Shown one piece after another: positions 1 to 7,162 of a stretch of 19,599 nucleotides of DNA (positions are counted from its first letter, which is position 1; each line of letters starts with the position of its first letter). The notes below the pieces were generated by a model that saw only the letters and a list, made by a program, of their open reading frames with translations, made no database searches and was not told the DNA's origin. The DNA is from an uncultured Bacteroidota bacterium (GTDB taxonomy: Bacteria > Bacteroidota > Bacteroidia > Flavobacteriales > UA16). The stretch lies in assembly GCA_902578505.1 (NCBI GenBank), contig CACHDD010000014.1:1-19599 (forward strand). Direction: 5' to 3'. A program made the position numbers and the translations under genes.

Positions 1-186
1 ATTGAAAAAAATAATCTCATTGTAGAACTTAGTTTAATACATGCAATATAATCTATATACTCGACTACACAATCTAGCCTATTATTAAGACTTGTAAACA
101 AGGATAGATCTAATTTAAAAGTAAAATCAGTAGAATGATTTTTAAAAAAATACTCTGCAAAAAAAATCAATACAATCGATATACAA

Positions 187-396
187 TTAAAATCTTAAAC
201 GTAGTTGTCCAAACAATGCCCAAGCAATGAAAAAGCCACCAATTATTAGACACAAAATTGCTGGAATCAAATAGGCTATGTGTTTAAGTAAATTTTCTTT
301 TTTAAAAGCTTTTAAAATTTCAATCATCCACTTGAACCCAAAATAAAATAGCAACACACCATCAGCGAAAACAAAGAGCATCCAAAACCATTTCAT
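187..396 (-). CDS. Small two-helix membrane protein, unknown function
   Basis: This 69-residue protein is mostly hydrophobic, with two likely transmembrane segments (about residues 3-24 and 40-63) joined by a short Lys-rich loop (KAFKKENLLKH) and ending in a basic tail (LRLRF). That is the usual shape of a small inner-membrane protein. I recognise no family. It lies on the same strand as the CobW-like GTPase but about 150 bases beyond that gene's stop, so co-transcription is possible but not shown. The first 186 bases of the window hold no feature I can support. The composition supports a real gene, but at this length a chance open frame cannot be excluded. Confidence 0.45.
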   Translation of the reverse strand: MKWFWMLFVFADGVLLFYFGFKWMIEILKAFKKENLLKHIAYLIPAILCLIIGGFFIAWALFGQLRLRF

Positions 397-546
397 AAAG
401 CCAAACTAATATCTAAACTAAAAAAAAGCAAATCAATAAAAGCAAACAAAAAGGAAAGAGAATTATCTGTTGTTAAAAATGAGAGAACTACGTTCGGAAC
501 AAGAATGGCATTATAAAAAATCCATTTTGATTACCTAGAAAATTCC

Positions 547-1752
547 CTATTTAATTTTTAAAAAGCTATTGGGCCATGGATCTCTAAATTCTCCTCCACT
601 CATCCAATGATTAATTTCTTCTTCGTTTAAAAAGCATGTATTAAGTTTTTCTGAAAACTGACGAATCTTTTCAATGTCACCTATGATAGTAAGTTTACAA
701 TGTCTATCGCCAAAACGGCTTTTTTCTTCTGATATTTTATCTCTTAATATATTGATTTCTTCATCTAAAAGTCCATTATTTTCATCTTCAAGAATAGACT
801 GTTTCCATGTTCCGACAATTTCTAAATTTATATCACCACCCGCTTGATTCCACAACAAAGCATGGCTATCTCTTGAAGCCATCCAAAAGAAACCTTTACT
901 ACGATAAATTGTTTTATCAAGATAATTTTGACATACATTCCAAAATCTTTCAGGATGAAAAGGTCGATCGTCATTAATCACCTTTGTTCCCAATTCGAAT
1001 GGTCTATCATCATTTTCAATGAACGGCTCCAATTCATTAATTAATTTTTCAATTCTAAAATAATTATATTCATGGAGATATAGTAGCGACTCAAGTTCTA
1101 GTCTTCCATGAACTACTGTATGAATTCTAGAATATGGATTTATATTTTTAACGCAGTCATTAATATCTTTTATCTTATCTGATTCAATTCTATCTGATTT
1201 AGTTAAAATCACATGACTGCTAAATAAAATTTGTTCAACTAACAAATTAATTGTGTCTCTTTTATTTAATGATAAATTTTCTTTAAAATTTGGAATTAAA
1301 TCTTCCCCATAATTAAAATCATTAGACATCATAAGACAATCAACAAGTGTTAATAAACCTGTGAGCTTCAAACTTTCATGGTGCTGAAAATATTTAATTA
1401 GCGGTAAAGGGTGACAGCTTCCTGAAGTTTCAATAATTAGACATTTTGAATATTGTTCAAAAGGTAAATTTTTTATTGCTTTGTCAAGTTGTTTAATTCC
1501 AATATCACTACTCAACACACATGAATGAATTGACTTCATGATCTTAGTATTTTCCTCAACTAATTCAGTATTACCAATCAATTGTCCATCAACATCAAGT
1601 TCGCTCATGTCATTAACGATCGCACAAAGAGATATGTTTTTTTTTCTTGACTGACTGAGTAGATTTCTAAACAAAGTAGTCTTTCCTGAACCAAGGAATC
1701 CGTTGAGTATAATAACTGGGATTTTCTTTAATTTTTTATTAATGAACTCCAT
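547..1752 (-). CDS. CobW/P47K family (COG0523) GTPase, CxCC motif missing
   Basis: This is a G3E-class P-loop GTPase of the CobW/YciC metallochaperone superfamily, 401 residues. Residues 18-26 (GFLGSGKTT) are Walker A. Residues 108-111 (ETSG) match the family's E-x-SG region. TKSD at 184-187 is the guanine-specificity motif. The C-terminal half has the CobW_C pattern: RSKGFFW around 285, a GDRHCKL strand, and the terminal DPWP near 392. Known members deliver Zn, Co or Fe to target enzymes. Oddly, the stretch that normally carries the metal-binding GCxCC motif reads SIHSCVLSS (residues 74-82), leaving one Cys, so canonical thiolate metal transfer is doubtful. The gene is divergent from the graspetide block, with 57 bases between the two start codons. 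The family call is secure; the substrate is unknown. Confidence 0.88.
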   Translation of the reverse strand: MEFINKKLKKIPVIILNGFLGSGKTTLFRNLLSQSRKKNISLCAIVNDMSELDVDGQLIGNTELVEENTKIMKSIHSCVLSSDIGIKQLDKAIKNLPFEQYSKCLIIETSGSCHPLPLIKYFQHHESLKLTGLLTLVDCLMMSNDFNYGEDLIPNFKENLSLNKRDTINLLVEQILFSSHVILTKSDRIESDKIKDINDCVKNINPYSRIHTVVHGRLELESLLYLHEYNYFRIEKLINELEPFIENDDRPFELGTKVINDDRPFHPERFWNVCQNYLDKTIYRSKGFFWMASRDSHALLWNQAGGDINLEIVGTWKQSILEDENNGLLDEEINILRDKISEEKSRFGDRHCKLTIIGDIEKIRQFSEKLNTCFLNEEEINHWMSGGEFRDPWPNSFLKIK

Positions 1753-1754
1753 GA

Positions 1755-1784
1755 TTGATATTGTAAAAATATTATTTAAATTTA
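1755..1784 (+). promoter_or_regulatory. Candidate Bacteroidota promoter for the graspetide block
   Basis: In the 57-base divergent spacer, TTG (1755-1757) is followed after exactly 19 bases by TAAATTTA (1777-1784). The known Bacteroidota vegetative promoter is TTTG-N19-21-TAnnTTTG, so the -7 box differs only in its last base and the -33 box is partial. A transcript would start near 1791 and leave a leader of about 19 bases before the ATG at 1810. TAAATTTA is palindromic, but no matching TTG is spaced correctly for the minus strand. In DNA this AT-rich, a match of this quality is suggestive only. Confidence 0.4.
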
Positions 1785-1809
1785 TGGTAATTAATCAAAA
1801 TCTCGTTTT

Positions 1810-2220
1810 ATGAATTTTAGTGACTATTATCAAAATTACAAGAGTGAAAAAAAATTGATTCTTAGTGAACATCAATTTGCAGAAATGATGTTAATGCTTC
1901 CTGCTGTTTTAGTTTCATTTAGCGATGGTAACTTCGATGAATTAGAAAAGGCATCCTTAGCAAGTGCTTGTGAAGCTACTCAAGGAGGCGCAAATGTTAT
2001 TTCTTATGAAATGTATAATGAATTAACAACTATTGCTTCTGGAAGCGAGGATGCCCAAAACGAGATTTTATCAAATCTTAATGATTTCATTGCAAACGAT
2101 GCTGAATCAAAAAAAATTGTTTTAGAGCTTATGGAAGATGCAGGAAAAGCTTCAGATGGTCTTTCTGATATTGAATTAAGTAAAATCAGTTCATTAAAAA
2201 GTGCTTTAAACTTAAACTAA
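1810..2220 (+). CDS. TerB-like helical protein, first gene of the graspetide block
   Basis: An all-helical, acidic, soluble 136-residue protein without a signal peptide. After a variable N-terminus, about residues 22-50 read as a hydrophobic helix leading into SDGNFDELE (38-46), and near the C-terminus ASDGLSDIELSKISSL repeats the pattern. Paired (A/S)DG-x-(2-3)-E motifs at the ends of helices are typical of the TerB/DjlA-N fold, where acidic residues can bind metal. No catalytic residues are evident. The stop is 13 bases before the precursor-like gene and the strand is the same, so it is probably the lead gene of the operon. A role in maturation (carrier, partner or regulator) is inference from position only. 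The TerB resemblance is by motif, not by search. Confidence 0.55.
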   Translation: MNFSDYYQNYKSEKKLILSEHQFAEMMLMLPAVLVSFSDGNFDELEKASLASACEATQGGANVISYEMYNELTTIASGSEDAQNEILSNLNDFIANDAESKKIVLELMEDAGKASDGLSDIELSKISSLKSALNLN

Positions 2221-2233
2221 AAGACGAATTACT

Positions 2234-2479
2234 ATGAATACTCAAATACGAAATACTTTTGGAACACATATCCCCCCCATCATTGCATTTGGAAAGTTAA
2301 CTGAGACGCCTAAAAATCAAGAATTAGATCGTGCTGTTTATGACCCATTTACTCAAAAAACAGAATACTTCTGTGGTTCTTCTAAAAAGAGCAGAACTAT
2401 GTGTGAAAAGCAAGTAGGAGGAAATTTGCTGTTAGGTTATAAGTACAAAACAAAAAAGGATGACGCTGAGGATAGATAA
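2234..2479 (+). CDS. Putative graspetide (ATP-grasp-modified RiPP) precursor peptide
   Basis: An 81-residue peptide directly before an MvdD-type ATP-grasp ligase (9-base gap), the standard place for a graspetide precursor. The N-terminal part (HIPPIIAFGKL, 12-22) could be the leader recognised by the ligase, although the microviridin PFFARFL motif is absent. The middle segment (YDPFTQKTEYF, 36-46) recalls the YDPxTQ-type segment I remember from actinobacterial ATP-grasp-modified RiPP precursors. The C-terminal half is rich in Ser, Thr and Lys (T40, K42, T43, S49, S50, K51, K52, S53, T55, K70, K72-K75), and the end is acidic (D76, D77, E79, D80). This is the chemistry needed for omega-ester or omega-amide rings. 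Cys47 and Cys57 could pair. A run of seven C falls in the leader codons. The precursor role is inferred from context and composition; the cleavage site and rings are unknown. Confidence 0.7.
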   Translation: MNTQIRNTFGTHIPPIIAFGKLTETPKNQELDRAVYDPFTQKTEYFCGSSKKSRTMCEKQVGGNLLLGYKYKTKKDDAEDR

Positions 2480-2488
2480 TTTTTATCT

Positions 2489-3496
2489 GTGATTCTAATT
2501 ATTACATGCGAAGAGGATATTCATCCAAATGGAGTTATAGAAGAGCTAGAAACTTTATCTGTTCCTTACTTTAGGCTCAACACTGAATATCTGCTTCGTG
2601 ATTACAACATACACGTTAGCATTGACAATAAAGAGTCTAATTTCGTTTTAGAACACAAGAGGGCAGGGCACAAAATATCAAACCAGCTAATAACAGCTGT
2701 TTGGGAAAGAAGGCCTATGGAACCTATTTGTCTGTTGGATGAGGGGTTAACTCCTGACATCCAAGAAATGGTGCTAAAGGAAGCCGATGATTTTCTTAAG
2801 TACTTTCGCTATTCTTTAAATGATGTTTTTTGGTTTGGAAACCCAATAAATGAGCGAAAAGGATCATCTAAAATATGGCAGATGCAAGTCGCTAATAAAG
2901 TTGGTTTTGAAATTCCTACAACAGTTTATTCTAATGATTTGTTAAAGACTCTCATTCAATTCAAAGATCAAAATATTGCCATCAAGCCTGTTACAGCAGA
3001 TGGCATAATGGGTAACGATAAAGAAGTCGTCTTCTACACAAAGAAAATTTCTAATAAAGAATTTAAGAACACTAATGAAATTGGTTTCCGAAATAACATT
3101 AATCATATTGAATCATATATTGAAAAAAAATATGAGCTGAGAATAACGTATATAAAAGATCAAGCTTTCGCTTGTAAGATTGACAGTCAAGCAAAAGCAA
3201 ATGATAAGGGTAGGATAGATTGGAGAGAAGGTTATGAACATGAGATAGTATTTACTCCGATTGAGATACCTGGTGCGGTAGAGAAAAAGTGTAAAGCATT
3301 TCTTGAAGAGGTGAAATGTAATTTTGGTTGCTTTGATATTATTGTTACGAAAGATGACAAATATGTTTTTCTTGAATGTAATCTTAATGGTCAATGGTTA
3401 TGGGTAGAAGAGGCAACAGGCCTTAAGATTTCTAAGAAGATAGCCGAAGTTTTTTATAGAGAATTTTTGAAGAAGAATTCTGGAGCAACATGTTAA
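2489..3496 (+). CDS. MvdD/MvdC-type ATP-grasp peptide ligase (graspetide synthetase)
   Basis: A 335-residue ATP-grasp enzyme of the microviridin ligase family. These enzymes activate Asp/Glu side chains of a precursor as acyl phosphates and join them to Ser, Thr or Lys side chains. Landmarks in order are the pre-ATP-grasp domain with FRLNTE (28-33), VWERRP (71-76, family VWxRRP), ATP-binding Lys166 in IAIKP, YELRIT (215-220), IDSQ (231-234), DWREGYE (244-250), CFDIIV (281-286) and the Mg-binding end FLECNLNGQWLW (294-305) followed by EEATGL. All core elements are present at full family length. The start is GTG at 2489, which leaves 9 bases after the precursor gene and puts the usual beta-strand (ILIIT) at residue 2. 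The last 7 bases overlap the GNAT-like gene, indicating translational coupling. Substrate and ring pattern cannot be read from sequence. Confidence 0.9.
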   Translation: MILIITCEEDIHPNGVIEELETLSVPYFRLNTEYLLRDYNIHVSIDNKESNFVLEHKRAGHKISNQLITAVWERRPMEPICLLDEGLTPDIQEMVLKEADDFLKYFRYSLNDVFWFGNPINERKGSSKIWQMQVANKVGFEIPTTVYSNDLLKTLIQFKDQNIAIKPVTADGIMGNDKEVVFYTKKISNKEFKNTNEIGFRNNINHIESYIEKKYELRITYIKDQAFACKIDSQAKANDKGRIDWREGYEHEIVFTPIEIPGAVEKKCKAFLEEVKCNFGCFDIIVTKDDKYVFLECNLNGQWLWVEEATGLKISKKIAEVFYREFLKKNSGATC

Positions 3497-4035
3497 ATAA
3501 GATTCGATCTTTTTTTAACGCTTCGATTAAGGATGATTTGCTAAATGAAGATGCTATATGTAAACTTCACAACTTAAAAATTAGTATAGAAGAATACGAA
3601 ATTTGTAAAAGAAAACAGTCTATTTCTCAAATTAAAAACTACTTCTCAGATCAAGATAATCGAAATCAATTTATACCTGACGGAGTCCCCTTTCAAGGTG
3701 AGTTTGATTATTATTTTGATGTAAAGAAAAAGGGTAAATTCTATGGGTTTTATAGAATTAGTGTATTGCCAGAAAATAAGCTAGAAATACATTGTGGATT
3801 CACATGTTTCAATTCATTTTTAGCAAGAAGATATCTACAAATTACTGAGCAAATTCTGATCGATCTTCAAGATATATTCACTAAACATACTATATGTTCA
3901 GAATGTCTTACAGTACATGAGAATGCGAACAACTACTTGAGTTATTTCAACTTTGAATTGATCAGTTCTAAAGATGGTATAAACTCTTACGTATTGAATA
4001 AAGTGAAATTTAAAAAAAGGTTTTACTCAACATAA
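3490..4035 (+). CDS. GNAT-like acetyltransferase, last gene of the graspetide block
   Basis: A 181-residue soluble protein. Residues 72-103 form paired strands (FDYYFDV, KFYGFYRISVL, KLEIHCGF), as in the GNAT core. They are followed by an amphipathic helix (110-131) and then ENANNYLSYFNFELI (144-158), which resembles the GNAT motif where a helix precedes the aromatic GF-type strand. The canonical acetyl-CoA loop Q/RxxGxG/A is not clear, so the call rests on fold pattern and context. Known microviridin clusters carry a GNAT (MvdB) that acetylates the freed N-terminus of the peptide, which fits here. The ATG lies inside the ligase gene (7-base overlap). No terminator I would trust follows. It could instead be an unrelated alpha/beta protein. 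Confidence 0.5.
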   Translation: MLNKIRSFFNASIKDDLLNEDAICKLHNLKISIEEYEICKRKQSISQIKNYFSDQDNRNQFIPDGVPFQGEFDYYFDVKKKGKFYGFYRISVLPENKLEIHCGFTCFNSFLARRYLQITEQILIDLQDIFTKHTICSECLTVHENANNYLSYFNFELISSKDGINSYVLNKVKFKKRFYST

Positions 4036-4212
4036 AAAAACATAACACTAATTTTTATGTAAATTGTAAATCACAGACTATTAGTCTTCTATATACTGCT
4101 CTAACTTATTTTATTTTTAGTTTTTTACAAGCTCATATTATTACAAATTAGCATAATCAAGGTGTCTCATTAACCTAAACCGAAAATAAATACTTTAAAT
4201 TCAAATCCACTA

Positions 4213-5373
4213 ATGAAGAAACGCCGCTTCGAATCTCTTGATATTTTAAAAGGACTAGTGATGGTCATAATGGTGCTTGACCATGTTCGCGATTTTTTCC
4301 ATGCAGATGTTCACAACTTCGATCCCGCAAATCCTATTCTCAGTAATATTCCAGTTTTTTTTACTCGATGGATTACACATTTTTGCGCACCAACATTTAT
4401 CCTTCTTTCTGGTGCATCCATTGCTTTTATAGCCTCTAGAAAAGCAACTTCTGAGACACGTTTGTTTTTATTATCTCGGGGATTTTGGTTGATGTTCTGT
4501 GATATATTCATTGTAAGTTTTTTATGGCTTTTTAATTTGAATTTTGACCTGTTTATTTTGGGGGTAATTTGGGTTATAGGCTTGTCAATGGTATGCTCAG
4601 CTTTTGTGTTCAAGTTTGATTCACGCATCCTGCTGGGATTAGCACTCGCAATTATCTTGGGTCATCACTCATTGGACTTATTAAATCATGACAATCCCAG
4701 TATGCTCTACGCATTACTTCATCAGCAATGGAAGTTTGAGTTCGATTTTGGCTCAGTTGCTGTTGCATACCCCTTGCTCCCTTGGATGGGGGTGATGTGG
4801 GGAGGAATCGTATTAGGAAGGAGCTACTTGATAATGTCTGTGGATAAACGAGTGAATTGGCTAAAGTGGATGGGAATTACTTTGACTTTTGGATTTTTTG
4901 TTGTGCGACTTTTGAGTGGATATGGCAATTCAAACCCATGGCAAACGCAGCCGACATATTCCGGTACACTTATAGATTTTTTCAACCCTTCTAAGTATCC
5001 TCCTTCATTAGCTTATCTCGCAATGACCCTCGGACCTTCGATAATTATTTTGACTCAACTCGAAAATGTAAAAAATAAAATTTATCAATTTCTAATGGTC
5101 TTTGGAAAGGTTCCATTCTTTTTTTACCTTCTTCATCTGTTGGTGATTCATGTTTTAGCAATACCTATTGCAGCATATCAAGGGTTTGGATGGGATGCTA
5201 TGTTTTTGAATGAATTTGTGTCCTTAGATGAGAGTCTTTGTGGATACGGCTTTTCCTTACTTGGAACGTATCTGATATGGGTAATTTTGATATTGCTTCT
5301 TTACTATCCTTCTTGGTGGTGGATGACCTATAAAAGAAATCATCCTAACAATAAATGGTTGAGTTACCTCTAG
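4213..5373 (+). CDS. HGSNAT-type (DUF1624) membrane acyltransferase
   Basis: A 386-residue multi-pass membrane protein with about ten hydrophobic helices. The N-terminus RRFESLDILKGLVMVIM (4-20) followed by LDHVRDFFH is the signature of the DUF1624 / heparan-alpha-glucosaminide N-acetyltransferase catalytic family. That family moves acetyl groups across the membrane to a sugar or glycolipid; the His residues in LDHVRDFFH are likely functional. Further family features are APTFILLSG (about 59-67) and FFFYLLHLLVIH in the last third. The length is typical of the bacterial short form. The true acceptor in this organism is unknown. The gene starts 177 bases after the GNAT-like gene on the same strand, so it may be a separate unit. 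That spacer contains TAAATTC 14 bases before the ATG but nothing else I can support. Confidence 0.82.
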   Translation: MKKRRFESLDILKGLVMVIMVLDHVRDFFHADVHNFDPANPILSNIPVFFTRWITHFCAPTFILLSGASIAFIASRKATSETRLFLLSRGFWLMFCDIFIVSFLWLFNLNFDLFILGVIWVIGLSMVCSAFVFKFDSRILLGLALAIILGHHSLDLLNHDNPSMLYALLHQQWKFEFDFGSVAVAYPLLPWMGVMWGGIVLGRSYLIMSVDKRVNWLKWMGITLTFGFFVVRLLSGYGNSNPWQTQPTYSGTLIDFFNPSKYPPSLAYLAMTLGPSIIILTQLENVKNKIYQFLMVFGKVPFFFYLLHLLVIHVLAIPIAAYQGFGWDAMFLNEFVSLDESLCGYGFSLLGTYLIWVILILLLYYPSWWWMTYKRNHPNNKWLSYL

Positions 5374-5544
5374 ATTTTTGATCTGTAACTTTTTTGTCAA
5401 TCAATTGTTTCTATAATTTATCTAGAAAAGTTGCCTTTGAGAAGTCGTAAACTAAAAATTTAATGTTTGATAAAACTGGCTTTACTAAAGACCTGTACTC
5501 ACGTCAGAATTCCATTTAAAGAAAAGTTTGGATAATACATAATA

Positions 5545-5559
5545 TTGTTGAGTAAATTG
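5545..5559 (+). repeat. Orphan copy of the T9SS gene-end sequence (TTGTTGAGTAAATTG)
   Basis: This 15-base word also marks the 3' end of the serine hydrolase gene that stops at 11675 (minus strand). In shorter form, GAGTAAATTG ends the genes that stop at 7839, 10768 and 16871, where GAG TAA encodes the last Glu and stop of the sorting domain. Here no sorting-domain reading frame precedes it, yet the ATG at 5576 follows 20 bases after the TAA, the same layout as in the secreted-protein array. It may be a deletion remnant of a lost T9SS gene, or a shared promoter/leader element. Confidence 0.45.
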
Positions 5560-5575
5560 TGACTAAATATGTAAA

Positions 5576-5797
5576 ATGAATTTAAAAACTATAGAGAAGA
5601 GCGAAGTTTACCATGCCACTACCTATCAGTACAAAATAAAATTCAATGACGGAACTATAATGGAATTTAGAGTGGCAGAGGACTCAAATGGAACTGAATT
5701 TTATGTTCTAGCTAAGTCAGTTTGGATCGCCATAGAAGATGGCAATAAATATCATAACGCTTTTTGTGAAGCACTTCTTGAAGGAAGTCTTGATTAA
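5576..5797 (+). CDS. Small hypothetical protein
   Basis: A 73-residue, mildly acidic soluble protein with no signal peptide or transmembrane stretch. The N-terminal half reads as a beta hairpin (VYHATTYQYKIKFNDGTIMEFRV), and the rest looks helical with a conserved-looking FCEALLEGSLD end. I recognise no family. The start is supported by the TAAATTG box ending 16 bases upstream, a layout shared with several nearby genes. The next gene begins 27 bases downstream on the same strand, so the two could be co-transcribed. Confidence 0.5.
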   Translation: MNLKTIEKSEVYHATTYQYKIKFNDGTIMEFRVAEDSNGTEFYVLAKSVWIAIEDGNKYHNAFCEALLEGSLD

Positions 5798-5824
5798 ATA
5801 AAGCTTCAATCAAAAGAATATATT

Positions 5825-6226
5825 ATGTTAATTAGAATTATTTCAAGCGTAATAATATCCATTATACTTTTTCAATCATTAGTAGTAGCTCCAATAGCAA
5901 ATATTGAATTGCCAGCTGAAGGATCATCTGCATTTTTACGATGTATTTGGCCGATTTTTTTCTTCATAATCGGCATATTGAGTTTAGCTAACCTATTTAT
6001 GGAATGCAAGCATAAATACAATTTACTTGTTAATGTAACGACTGTTGTATTTATGATTTTGTGCTATTTTTTAGTCACACCCATAAATTATGCTTTGGAT
6101 AATGGGGAGATGACAGTCTGGAAAGCACTTCATATGTTAACCATATGCTTAACAATGATAGTATTAATACTACATCTAATATTCATTTTTAAATGGTATA
6201 AATACGATAGTTTTACATCTCATTGA
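5825..6226 (+). CDS. Four-helix integral membrane protein, unknown function
   Basis: A 133-residue hydrophobic protein with four predicted membrane helices at roughly 5-25, 41-60, 67-86 and 103-126. Short polar loops separate them (MECKHKYN; DNGEMTVWK), and the C-terminus is charged (KWYKYDSFTSH). The first segment could serve as an uncleaved signal anchor. No conserved polar motif that would suggest a transporter or enzyme is visible, and I do not recognise the family. It follows the 73-residue gene by 27 bases and is convergent with the beta-barrel-like gene, whose stop lies only 18 bases beyond. Confidence 0.55.
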   Translation: MLIRIISSVIISIILFQSLVVAPIANIELPAEGSSAFLRCIWPIFFFIIGILSLANLFMECKHKYNLLVNVTTVVFMILCYFLVTPINYALDNGEMTVWKALHMLTICLTMIVLILHLIFIFKWYKYDSFTSH

Positions 6227-6244
6227 TCTTGATTATTGGGATTA

Positions 6245-6874
6245 TTAATATGACTTATTGTCATTTTTTTTTAACAGTACACCAACTCTTAATCCACCAC
6301 ATAATCTTAAACCATCCGGAGCAGGAAATAACGCAGTAGATTCATTGTATAGTACAGAATAGTCATCATTAGCATATGTTGCTCCCAAGTAACAATCTAT
6401 AACAAAAGGTTCAAGTATACTTTTAAGTATTCCTAATTGAAATGTTCCACCTGATGCTGTCCATTCGGGTTTATTAAGTAAATCCGGCTGTGACAATTTG
6501 TAGGTTGCATAGCCAAAAAAACCATTAATAGAAATATATAGACCCGAATGATTTGATAAATAATAACGGATAAATGGTTCAAAAATAATTCCAATCTTAA
6601 TTGCATTTTGAGATGAATACCAGGGATGTAATGACTCAAGAAATACATCTTTGTGTATAAAATCCACTTCACTGCCAAAAGAAAAATTTGATCCCAAAAA
6701 TTTTTCAAAACTTGTTGAATATCTACCCACAACAAGATCAGTTAAATTATATTTAATTGAGCATAATAGAGGCTTATCTAATCTTTCTTGAGTTGACACC
6801 TCATTTTGACCACAAAGACGAAAACTAATCAAACAAGCTATTGCAATAAATAGAAGTCTTACTTTAGTTGTCAT
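6245..6874 (-). CDS. Exported outer-membrane beta-barrel-like protein
   Basis: A 209-residue protein with an N-terminal signal peptide (VRLLFIAIACLISFRLCG, cleavage expected before Gln23). The mature part alternates hydrophobic and polar residues in strands typical of a small outer-membrane barrel: YNLTDLVVGRYSTSFEK, FSFGSEVDFI, IGIIFEPFIRYYL, GLYISINGFFGYATYK and LRLCGGLRVGVLL near the end. It resembles the DUF3575-like class of Bacteroidota barrels, but I cannot confirm the family. It has no T9SS sorting domain, as expected for a barrel inserted by the Bam machinery. A TAAATTG box lies 7 bases before the ATG. It is separated by nearly 290 bases from the secreted-protein array, so it is probably a separate transcript. 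Confidence 0.6.
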   Translation of the reverse strand: MTTKVRLLFIAIACLISFRLCGQNEVSTQERLDKPLLCSIKYNLTDLVVGRYSTSFEKFLGSNFSFGSEVDFIHKDVFLESLHPWYSSQNAIKIGIIFEPFIRYYLSNHSGLYISINGFFGYATYKLSQPDLLNKPEWTASGGTFQLGILKSILEPFVIDCYLGATYANDDYSVLYNESTALFPAPDGLRLCGGLRVGVLLKKNDNKSY

Positions 6875-7162
6875 ATAATTACAATTTACATTAGGTTAGT
6901 GAAGATGTGAGATTAACCCAGTTTACTCTGTCAATCTTGAATAAGATTAAGTTAGAATTTTTAATAATCTTCGAGTAAGCTATTCCTCGTAAACATCGTT
7001 AGCTAAGTTTAGAACTAAACCCTATTACTCAAAGGATAACACACTTTTAAATCATATGCGATGGTTTATTAAAATGCCTGTGCTCTAAAGATTTTTTAAT
7101 TATAAATGCAAGACTTAATCTCAAGCTTCAGTAATTCATTAAAGCAGAAAACGTCATAATAA
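6875..7162. other. Intergenic spacer, no gene seen
   Basis: These 288 bases lie between the end of the secreted-protein array and the barrel gene, both on the minus strand. I see no open frame with coding character on either strand and no convincing hairpin terminator. The only recognisable element is the TAAATTG box at 6882-6888 close to the barrel gene start. Confidence 0.4.

Noticed and set aside
3113..3394. Minus-strand open frame of 93 codons
   Set aside because: Antisense to the ATP-grasp ligase core; Phe/Ile/Thr-rich as expected from an AT-rich reverse strand.
4045..4070. Hairpin ACATAA/TTATGT after the GNAT-like gene as a terminator
   Set aside because: Six A/T-rich pairs with a 9-base loop and no following T tract; too weak to call.
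4311..4628. Minus-strand open frame of 105 codons
   Set aside because: It is antisense to the clear DUF1624 gene, and its protein is low in hydrophobic core and unlike any family.
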